A program made the position numbers and the translations under genes. DNA of 64,000 bases from Magnetococcales bacterium (GTDB taxonomy: Bacteria; Pseudomonadota; Magnetococcia; Magnetococcales; Magnetaquicoccaceae). The stretch is from NCBI GenBank assembly GCA_015231755.1, contig JADGAZ010000006.1, positions 108,239-172,238 of the forward strand, written 5' to 3'. Below, piece after piece: positions 53,256 to 60,134 of this stretch; position 1 is the stretch's first letter; each line of letters opens with the position of its first letter. The notes beneath the pieces were generated by a model. The model did no database searches. It saw only the letters and a program-made list of their open reading frames with translations, and was not told the DNA's origin.

Positions 53256-54509
53256 TCAGTGGCGGTCGGGACGGGGGGCGATGAAATACAGGCTGGAGCC
53301 GTTTTGTTTCATGACGCCGGCCCGGTATTCCACCTGTTCATCGTATCCAAAGAACAGGTCCACCCGTCCAGGTCCACGGATGGCTCCGCCGGTATCCTGG
53401 TTGACCACAAAGCGCACTTCCGGTCGCCAACTGGCCACGGTTTTGCCATCCGGGGCCAGTTCGGGAATCGTGGTGGAGATGATGGCCGGCGCTCCCTTGG
53501 GAAACAGCCGATGATCGGTGGCAATCGAGCGATCCTTGGTCAAGGGCACATTGATGTTGCCCACCGATTCTCCCGACAGCTTGCGGAAGAAGACATACGA
53601 CGGATTGGCGAAGAAGAGTCGTTGGTTTTCGCGGGGGTTGTCCACCAGCCATTGACGCAGGCGGGGCATGGTCATCTCTTCGTGGGGGATTTTGCCTTCG
53701 CTGATGAGAATTCTGCCGATTGCTGTATAGGTGCGACCATTAGTGCCGTCATAGCCGATGCGCATGAGTTCGCCGGTATCCAGTTTGACCCGCCCGGATC
53801 CCTGAATGTGCAGGAAAAACGCATCGATGGGATTGTCCACCCACACCAGTTCCAATCCACGATTGGCCAGCTTGGCGGAAAGCTTTTTGGAATCGGTTTT
53901 TGAAAGGAACCGTTCATCGATTTGGCTGCGGGTGAAATAGCGTTCACGCTTGCCATTGACCAGTCGATACCCTCCCTTGTTGCCGGCATCCAGCAGGTCC
54001 GGGGGACGCCGGTAGATGGGATAGAAGTATCGTTTGGAGCGGGTGAAGGAGCCATGCAACAGCGGTTCGTAATAGCCGGTCACCAATACATTCTTCTTGG
54101 AATTACCCCCCACGGAGCGGAACAGGCGGAACCGTTGTTGCAGCTCTTTTTTCAGGCGGGCCGGATCGTTGCTACGCGCCAGTTCCGCCAGTTCGGTGCA
54201 GGCCCGGGCCATCTGCGCGGCGGAAACCGTATAGCCGGCGAACGAGAAACGCTTGTCGGCGGGAATACGACGGTAATAAATCGAACTTTGGGTCAGGGCG
54301 TCGGCCCAGGTGTTGAGTTGTCTGTCCTGAAACAGACTCGGAGAAATCTCCGACCAGGAGACGGACTCCAGACTGGCATCGGAGAATCTTTCGCCATCTT
54401 CCACGATTTCTGGCGCTTTGGGCGGTTCCGCGATTTCCGGCAGAGGTTTGGCCTGACATCCGGCCAGCACAATCAACAGGAGAATCGGCAACCAACGCAT
54501 GTAACGCAT
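53256..54509 (-). CDS. mltA: Membrane-bound lytic murein transglycosylase A
   Basis: This is an outer-membrane lipoprotein that cleaves peptidoglycan glycan strands into 1,6-anhydro products, 417 aa from ATG 54509. This start puts MRYMRWLPILLLIVLAGC as a clean lipoprotein signal (lipobox VLAGC), with GAGGGG upstream. The frame is open to 54725, but a start there would put about 75 extra residues before the signal. The MltA domain has VTGYYEPLLHGS, YPIYRRPPDLL, VDNPIDAFFLHIQGSG and the C-terminal 3D domain NQDTGGAIRGPGRVDLFFG with the catalytic Asp. A long inverted repeat follows the stop. Confidence 0.93.
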   Translation of the reverse strand: MRYMRWLPILLLIVLAGCQAKPLPEIAEPPKAPEIVEDGERFSDASLESVSWSEISPSLFQDRQLNTWADALTQSSIYYRRIPADKRFSFAGYTVSAAQMARACTELAELARSNDPARLKKELQQRFRLFRSVGGNSKKNVLVTGYYEPLLHGSFTRSKRYFYPIYRRPPDLLDAGNKGGYRLVNGKRERYFTRSQIDERFLSKTDSKKLSAKLANRGLELVWVDNPIDAFFLHIQGSGRVKLDTGELMRIGYDGTNGRTYTAIGRILISEGKIPHEEMTMPRLRQWLVDNPRENQRLFFANPSYVFFRKLSGESVGNINVPLTKDRSIATDHRLFPKGAPAIISTTIPELAPDGKTVASWRPEVRFVVNQDTGGAIRGPGRVDLFFGYDEQVEYRAGVMKQNGSSLYFIAPRPDRH

Positions 54510-54713
54510 CCAGGCATCCCCTCTCATGCGTAGCCAATTGGCTGATACAGGGAATGCCTTTATGCGTGCGCTCTGCAAGGAATTCATCATGACACCTGAT
54601 TGAACGGTCGTTTTTGCATTCTTGAATGGAAACTTTGCCTGCACGACCCGTGGTTGACCTGTGTGTAAAGAGGCGAATTTTATGGTTGCTGGATCCCGGT
54701 TGGATGCCGGCAC

Positions 54714-54740
54714 AAAAAAGACCACCTTGAAAGTGGTCTT
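54714..54740 (-). terminator. Rho-independent terminator, minus strand, orphan
   Basis: AAGACCAC (54718-54725) and GTGGTCTT (54733-54740) with a 7 nt loop. Read on the minus strand, the hairpin runs into six T. The only coding-like sequence ahead of it on that strand is the ABC ATPase fragment at 54893-55078, so it probably once terminated that gene. Confidence 0.75.
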
Positions 54741-54892
54741 AAGGGCTTCATTCTTATGGTGAATCTGGTGATGCCAAAGCCGTGTTCCGCATCTTCAGTC
54801 CTCTTATCGGAAGAATGGAGAAAATCCTGTCCGGAGTCAAGGTGTGAAGTTGTGTCCCCCTGGTGTGCTCGAACAGGTCCGCACGTCAGCCA

Positions 54893-55078
54893 TCACAGTC
54901 CGCATAGATGGCACGGGGAAGATTGGATCCGGCCAGCGGTGTTGTCTGTGACGACCCGGCCAGCGGCAAGCACGATGGTACGGTCGCAGACGGTTCGCAA
55001 CCAAGCCAGATTATGTCCCATGATGATTCTGGTTTGGGGTATGTCCGCATCGGGACACGCTTGACAGGTGCATCTCAA
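54893..55078 (-). pseudogene. C-terminal remnant of an ABC transporter ATPase
   Basis: A 61-codon frame ending in a stop at 54893 contains the end of an ABC ATPase domain: GHNLAWLRTVCDRTIVL followed by AAGRVV. This is the H-loop His and the D-R-x-x-x-L...G-R-V segment seen after it in CbiO-like and other import ATPases. Walker A, signature and Walker B are absent, and the upstream sequence is already the start of the divergent KdpD-like gene. An orphan terminator lies 150 bp downstream. It is most simply a decayed gene whose 5' part was deleted. The match is short, so it could be chance. Confidence 0.45.
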
Positions 55079-55134
55079 ACGGGCTTTGATAGGTCAATCA
55101 TGGTTTCTGTCAGGTTGCGGGGGGTGTGAACATA

Positions 55135-56643
55135 ATGACTCCACTGTTGAAGAACGAAGAATTCATTGTATTGTTGCTTGTTTTTACAGCAACTTTGCTG
55201 ATTGTTCCATTCCAGGGAAAGATAATCCTGGAAAATGTACAAATGATATACCTGCTTCTTGTTTTTCTGGTTTCCGTCAAGATGGGGAGAAAAGCATCCA
55301 TACTGGCATCATTTCTGAGCGTTTGTGCTTTTGCTTATTACTTTGTCCCGCCGCACTTTTCGTTTGCGATTATAGAGCCTCAATACCTGATCCTGCTTGT
55401 CGTGATGTTATTTATTGTCCTGACCACCTCCCATTTGACTGTTGGGTTGCGGACCCAGGCGAAAATTTCGGAAGATCGAGAGCGCAGCATTCGGTCCTTG
55501 TACCAGTTGGCCAGCAGACTGGTTGGCATTGTCAGTCAGGAGCAGATCATTGAGCCTTCTTATCAATTCATTGCCGTCAACTTTGATGCCCGTGCCATTT
55601 TGTTGTTGCCCGATGAACGAGGCAAGTTGATCGCGAGAAACGCCATGCCAGAAATACTGGATTTGGATCATGCGCAGAAAATTTTTGAAGACCATGATGA
55701 TTCCTGGCAGGATCCCCTGGTGCGTCAATCCGGGAAACCTGTATATATTCCTCTTCAGGGTAGTTCGAATACTTATGGCGTTGTGGTGTTGGTTTCCAAC
55801 AAAGCGATGTGTGAATTGACTTCCGATCAGGAATCCATCCTGAAAGCGTATGTCAACTTCGTCGGATTATCCTTGGAACGGCTTGCCTATGCCTCCAAGA
55901 CCCGAAAAGCGGAAATGGAAATGGAATCGGAACGGTTGCGCAATGTTTTATTGTCCAGTCTCTCACACGATATACGTACCCCGATTGCCGCCATGGCCAG
56001 TATTGCGGATGCCATGGAATTGATCGATCCTCCCTTGTCCGTTGCCCATGTCGATCTGTTGGACACCATGAGAAAGCAGGTTCGTTGGATTCTTTCCGAC
56101 ATCAACAAACTGTTGGACATGGCGCGTTTGCAGATTGATTATGTCTCTTTGCACAAGGAGTGGCAATTTCTGGATGAGGTCCTGGGATCCGCGATCAAGA
56201 ATTGTTCTGTTTTGTTGGATGGGTATGAGGTGTACACCAAGATTGAAGAGGATTTACCCTTGTTGGAAATGGACGGCATGATGATCGAACGTGTTTTTTG
56301 CAACTTGTTGGAAAATACCACGCGCCATACTCCTGTGGGCAGCCGTATTGAAATCAGGGCTCATGTGGATGGACCGTATGTGGTTGTACTGGTGATGGAT
56401 AATGGTCCTGGATTGCCTCCCGGTCAGGAGGAGGCCATCTTTGAAAAATTTGTGCGCGGCAAATTACAACCCAGTGTGGGCGGGGTGGGGTTGGGGTTGG
56501 CGATTGTTCGCTCCGTGATTGAAGCCCATGCCGGAACCATCTATGCTGAAAATCGTCCGGAAGGCGGGACAAAATTTGAATTTCGTCTTCCCATCACGGA
56601 GTATCCTTTCGTGATTCCTGATATGGAGAAACTGGATGACTGA
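55135..56643 (+). CDS. kdpD: KdpD-like sensor histidine kinase lacking the N-terminal KdpD/USP domains
   Basis: This is a 502 aa membrane kinase that matches only the C-terminal half of KdpD (usually about 890 aa). It begins directly with the four-helix DUF4118 membrane region (about residues 10-105: LLVFTATLLIVPF, LLLVFLVSVK, FLSVCAFAYYFV, LLVVMLFIVLT). It continues with a GAF-like domain (about 125-255), HisKA (SLSHDIRTPIAAMASI, His near 280) and HATPase (FCNLLENTTRHTP, VMDNGPGLPP, GVGLGLAIVRSV). The 230-residue KdpD sensor domain with its Walker motifs and the USP domain are absent. ATG 55135 or GTG 55126 may be the start. The kdpE-like gene overlaps by 8 bp. No kdpFABC operon is in the window. 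Confidence 0.85.
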   Translation: MTPLLKNEEFIVLLLVFTATLLIVPFQGKIILENVQMIYLLLVFLVSVKMGRKASILASFLSVCAFAYYFVPPHFSFAIIEPQYLILLVVMLFIVLTTSHLTVGLRTQAKISEDRERSIRSLYQLASRLVGIVSQEQIIEPSYQFIAVNFDARAILLLPDERGKLIARNAMPEILDLDHAQKIFEDHDDSWQDPLVRQSGKPVYIPLQGSSNTYGVVVLVSNKAMCELTSDQESILKAYVNFVGLSLERLAYASKTRKAEMEMESERLRNVLLSSLSHDIRTPIAAMASIADAMELIDPPLSVAHVDLLDTMRKQVRWILSDINKLLDMARLQIDYVSLHKEWQFLDEVLGSAIKNCSVLLDGYEVYTKIEEDLPLLEMDGMMIERVFCNLLENTTRHTPVGSRIEIRAHVDGPYVVVLVMDNGPGLPPGQEEAIFEKFVRGKLQPSVGGVGLGLAIVRSVIEAHAGTIYAENRPEGGTKFEFRLPITEYPFVIPDMEKLDD

Positions 56644-57346
56644 AACATTACGGGATGCCGTGTTGATCGAAGACGAGAAACTGGTGCGTCGGTACGTGGC
56701 GATGGCTTTGAGCGTCTCCGGATTCAAGGTATGGGAAGCGGATACGGCCCAGCAAGGCATCATCGAAGCGGTGACGCGTCGTCCAGAACTGATCGTGTTG
56801 GACCTTGGACTTCCGGATCGGGATGGGGTGGATGTGATTCGTGAATTGCGGGATATGTGTGACATTCCCATTCTGGTCTTGTCTGTGCGTACCGAAGAGG
56901 TCCAGAAAGTGGAGGCGTTGGATGCGGGCGCGGATGACTATCTGACCAAACCTTTTGGAGTTTTGGAATTGCAGGCCCGTATTCGTGCGGTATTGCGTCG
57001 TACACTTCCCAAAAGCAATGAAGCGGAGACGGAAAACGATAAAAATATGATGAGATTTGGTGATCTGTTTGTAGATATCAATCAGCGTCTGGTGACGCTG
57101 AGAGAGAAACCGATCCACTTGACCCCTCTTGAATATCGTATCCTGACGCTTCTGGTCACCAATGTTGGCCGTGTCTTGACCCATCGTCAGATCCTGCGCG
57201 AAATCTGGGGGGAAGGATACATGGATCGTCCTCATTATTTGCGGGTTTTTATGGCTGGTTTGCGCCGTAAGATCGAAGAGAATCCTGCCAATCCCAAATA
57301 CATTCTCACTGAAACCGGTATTGGTTATCGGTTTGTCCCCTGTTGA
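56636..57346 (+). CDS. kdpE: KdpE-like OmpR-family response regulator
   Basis: This is a 236 aa two-domain regulator. The receiver has IEDE (residues 10-13 region), the acceptor Asp in IVLDLGLPDRDG, Ser in VLSVRTEE (the usual KdpE S-V-R) and Lys in LTKPF. The OmpR-type winged helix has LTPLEYRILTLLVTNVGRVL, THRQILREIWG, YLRVFMAGLRRKIE and the ending YILTETGIGYRFV, all as in KdpE. It overlaps its kinase by 8 bp. The target genes are not next to it; the trk genes or the redox operon downstream are possible targets. Confidence 0.93.
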   Translation: MTETLRDAVLIEDEKLVRRYVAMALSVSGFKVWEADTAQQGIIEAVTRRPELIVLDLGLPDRDGVDVIRELRDMCDIPILVLSVRTEEVQKVEALDAGADDYLTKPFGVLELQARIRAVLRRTLPKSNEAETENDKNMMRFGDLFVDINQRLVTLREKPIHLTPLEYRILTLLVTNVGRVLTHRQILREIWGEGYMDRPHYLRVFMAGLRRKIEENPANPKYILTETGIGYRFVPC

Positions 57347-57774
57347 GGCGCGCCTCTCCCCTGCGCAACATCGAGCCCTGCGACGTCCCGTTCTTTAAAG
57401 TTGACCTCAAGCGGATTGTTCCGATTGATCCCTCGGTAAGTCTTTTCAAGAATTGTATGTAAGTCTTTCCTTGTGATGCATAAAGATTGTATAAAGATTG
57501 TATTAATAACATATCAAGATCAATAAAGTCTATAAAAATTGTGCTAAATTTTCGATACAAGTTGGAAAGAGCCTTGCTGGTGTGTCGCGCTTTGTGTCAC
57601 AGTGTAACAATCAGAAGTTTGGCATGCTTGCATTAAATCGATCAACACGATAGGGATGACACTGTCATTCATGGAAGTTTTAATCATATTTTATAGTTAT
57701 ACGCGAAGTTTTTTAAATGAATAGTATTTCTTTTGCATGGATCGAAGTTTCTATCAAACTGAAAAGGAGATCAT
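57347..57774 (+). promoter_or_regulatory. AT-rich regulatory region before the redox operon, with direct repeats
   Basis: A gene-free stretch of about 430 bp, clearly AT-richer than its neighbours. It contains two copies of GTAAGTCTTT spaced 23 bp start to start (57436-57445, 57459-57468). Shortly after stands a perfect tandem ATAAAGATTGT pair (57480-57490, 57491-57501) with a degenerate third copy near 57523. Helically phased direct repeats of this kind often bind a regulator. It ends in a good AAGGAG ribosome site. No -35/-10 pair is obvious. Confidence 0.5.
57436..57501 (+). repeat. Short direct repeats upstream of the redox operon
   Basis: GTAAGTCTTT occurs twice, 23 bp apart, then ATAAAGATTGT twice in direct tandem. 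Both are exact. Confidence 0.85.
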
Positions 57775-58302
57775 ATGAATCTTCAAAACATGGAAGCCAC
57801 GGTTGATCCGGAACTCGTGCATCATTGGATTACGGCTATTGGTTCTGATTCTTCCGCGGCTGTTCCCATTCTGCAGGCTATTCAGGGTCATTATGGCTAT
57901 CTGCCCCGCAAGGCCATGGATCTGGTGGTCGCCCAGACAGGTATCAATGCCAGTCAGTTGTATGGTGTGGCCACGTTTTACGCGCAATTCCGCTTGAAGC
58001 CTGTTGGGCGGCACATGATCAAGGTGTGTCACGGCACCGCCTGTCATGTTCAGGGCGCGGACCGGCTCAACACCTCCTTGCGTCATGCTCTGGGGATCAG
58101 CAATCCGGAACAAGATACCGCCAGCAATGGATCTTATACCGTGGAAAATGTGGCGTGCATCGGTTGTTGCAGCTTGGCCCCGGTGATGGTGATCGATGGG
58201 CAGGCTTTTCCGAATGTCAAAGGGGCTGATGCCCAACGTCAACTTTTCAAGCACGCCCGCGAGAACAATGAAATCCTGGCAGGTCAAGATGCTGAAAATT
58301 AA
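57775..58302 (+). CDS. nuoE: NuoE/HydC-like [2Fe-2S] thioredoxin-fold subunit
   Basis: This is a 175 aa electron-carrier subunit of an NAD(P)-dependent oxidoreductase. It has an N-terminal helical part (ILQAIQGHYGYLP, ATFYAQFRLKPVG) and a thioredoxin-like [2Fe-2S] domain with ligands in CHGTACH and CIGCC. This subunit occurs in complex I (NuoE), NAD-dependent formate dehydrogenase (FdsG), bidirectional hydrogenase (HoxE) and bifurcating hydrogenases (HydC/HndA). The missing nuoABCD and nuoHIJ genes around it speak for a soluble complex. The ATG has AAGGAG 7 nt upstream. First gene of the operon. Confidence 0.92.
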   Translation: MNLQNMEATVDPELVHHWITAIGSDSSAAVPILQAIQGHYGYLPRKAMDLVVAQTGINASQLYGVATFYAQFRLKPVGRHMIKVCHGTACHVQGADRLNTSLRHALGISNPEQDTASNGSYTVENVACIGCCSLAPVMVIDGQAFPNVKGADAQRQLFKHARENNEILAGQDAEN

Positions 58303-58335
58303 TAAAATCAGGGTGCCAAACAAGGAGTGCCGATC

Positions 58336-60117
58336 ATGAGCAACACCCAATGGACCATTACCGTTGGAGAAGGGTCGTGCGGTATCGCCGCCGGAGCCCC
58401 TGAGGTGACGGAACTGTTGAAGAAACGCCTCCCCGATGCCCAGTTCAAAAGCGTTGGCTGCGTGGGGATGTGCCACCGGGAAGTGATGGTGGAGACCGTC
58501 GATGACCAGGGCAGGAGCTATCTGTGGGGCAATCTGACCAAGAAAAATCTTCCCAAGGTGATCCAGTTTCTCCGGGGGGACGGGGTCTTGCCAAAGACGT
58601 TGCTGATCCGCTCCAGCGAGGAGCCGGATTGCGAAGGCGGACACTATCTGACCCGTCAGACCCGCATCGCCTTGCGCAATGTCGGACAATTGAATCCGAC
58701 CTCCATGGCGCAATATCTGGACAGAGGCGGGTACGACGCCATCAAGAAGATCATCACCAGTGGCATGACCCCCGAGGCGGTCATCGAAGAGGTGAAAATC
58801 GCCAAAATCCGCGGACGTGGCGGGGCCGGATTCCCCACAGCCACCAAGTGGGGATTTGCCCGCAATGCCCCGGGTGATGTCAAATATCTGGTGTGCAATG
58901 GGGATGAAGGGGATCCGGGGGCGTTCATGGATCGCTCTTTGCTCGAAGGGGATCCCCACAACGTGCTGGAAGGGATGCTCATTGCGGCCTATGCCATCGG
59001 GGCGTCCAAAGGATATGCCTACATTCGCGCCGAATATCCTCTGGCGGTCCAATATTTTGGTCAGGCCATTCAGGATGCCCGTGAGGCCGGATATCTGGGT
59101 TATCATATCCTGGGTTCGGATTTCAGTTTCGATATTAAGATCAAGGAAGGGGCCGGAGCCTTCGTCTGCGGGGAAGAGACGGCCCTGATGGCCTCCATCC
59201 AAGGTGAACGGGGCATGCCGCGCATTCGGCCTCCGTTTCCCGCCATCAGCGGGTTGTTTGGCAAACCCACCATCATCAACAATGTGGAAACCTTGGCCAA
59301 TCTCCCCTGGATCATCCAGAACGGTGGAGCCGCCTATGCGGCCATCGGGACAGAGAAGAGTTCCGGCACCAAGGTGTTCGCCCTGGCCGGAGCCATCGCC
59401 CGGGGCGGTCTGGTGGAAGTGCCCATGGGGGTGACCATCCGTCATGTCCTGGAAAATATCGGAGGCGGTTCCGCTTCCACCCGGCCCCTGAAGGCGGTTC
59501 AGTTGGGCGGGCCCAGCGGCGGTTGCATTCCCGAGCGTCTGTTCGATACCCCCATCGAGTACGAAGCCATCAACGCCACCGGAGCCATCATGGGATCCGG
59601 CGGCATGGTGGTCATGGACTCCAAATCCTGCATGGTGGATCTGGCCCGCTATTTCCTGGAGTTCACCGAAAACGAATCCTGTGGCAAATGCACCTTTTGC
59701 CGCATCGGCACCCTGCGCATGAAAGAGATCCTCACCCGGATCTGTGCGGGTGAAGGAACCATGGAAGACATCGATCTTCTGGAAGATCTGGGTCGGAGCG
59801 TTCAGAGTGCGTCGTTGTGCGGCCTGGGTCAGACCGCTGCCAATCCGGTGTTGACCACGATCAAGTACTTCCGCGACGAATACATCGCTCATGTGCAGGA
59901 AAAACGGTGTCCGGGCGGGGTGTGCAAGGGGTTGATCACACACACCATCCTGAATGACAAGTGTTCCGGCTGTTCCATTTGCGAGCGTTACTGTCCGGTC
60001 AATGCCATTACCGGGACTTTGAAACATCCCGATACCTGGGTCATCGATCCGAAAATCTGCATCAATTGCGGCATGTGCGCGGAGGTTTGCAACCCCGACG
60101 CCATTCTGGCGGCCTGA
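58336..60117 (+). CDS. nuoF: NuoF/HydB-like NAD(P)H-binding flavoprotein with extra Fe-S domains
   Basis: This is a 593 aa subunit with the HydB/HndC order. An N-terminal thioredoxin-like [2Fe-2S] part (EGSCGIAAGA, CVGMCHRE) comes first. The FMN- and NADH-binding NuoF core follows (GRGGAGFPTATKW near 160, FVCGEETALMASI, GERGMPRIRPPFP), then the N3-type [4Fe-4S] motif SCGKCTFCRIGT and its fourth Cys in SLCGLG. At the C-terminus is a double [4Fe-4S] ferredoxin domain (CSGCSICERYCP, CINCGMCAEVC). Complex I NuoF lacks the first and last domains, so this is the soluble hydrogenase/bifurcation type. ATG 58336, 8 nt after AAGGAG. Next gene starts 17 bp after the stop. Confidence 0.93.
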   Translation: MSNTQWTITVGEGSCGIAAGAPEVTELLKKRLPDAQFKSVGCVGMCHREVMVETVDDQGRSYLWGNLTKKNLPKVIQFLRGDGVLPKTLLIRSSEEPDCEGGHYLTRQTRIALRNVGQLNPTSMAQYLDRGGYDAIKKIITSGMTPEAVIEEVKIAKIRGRGGAGFPTATKWGFARNAPGDVKYLVCNGDEGDPGAFMDRSLLEGDPHNVLEGMLIAAYAIGASKGYAYIRAEYPLAVQYFGQAIQDAREAGYLGYHILGSDFSFDIKIKEGAGAFVCGEETALMASIQGERGMPRIRPPFPAISGLFGKPTIINNVETLANLPWIIQNGGAAYAAIGTEKSSGTKVFALAGAIARGGLVEVPMGVTIRHVLENIGGGSASTRPLKAVQLGGPSGGCIPERLFDTPIEYEAINATGAIMGSGGMVVMDSKSCMVDLARYFLEFTENESCGKCTFCRIGTLRMKEILTRICAGEGTMEDIDLLEDLGRSVQSASLCGLGQTAANPVLTTIKYFRDEYIAHVQEKRCPGGVCKGLITHTILNDKCSGCSICERYCPVNAITGTLKHPDTWVIDPKICINCGMCAEVCNPDAILAA

Positions 60118-60134
60118 CCGGGAGTCCATACCAA

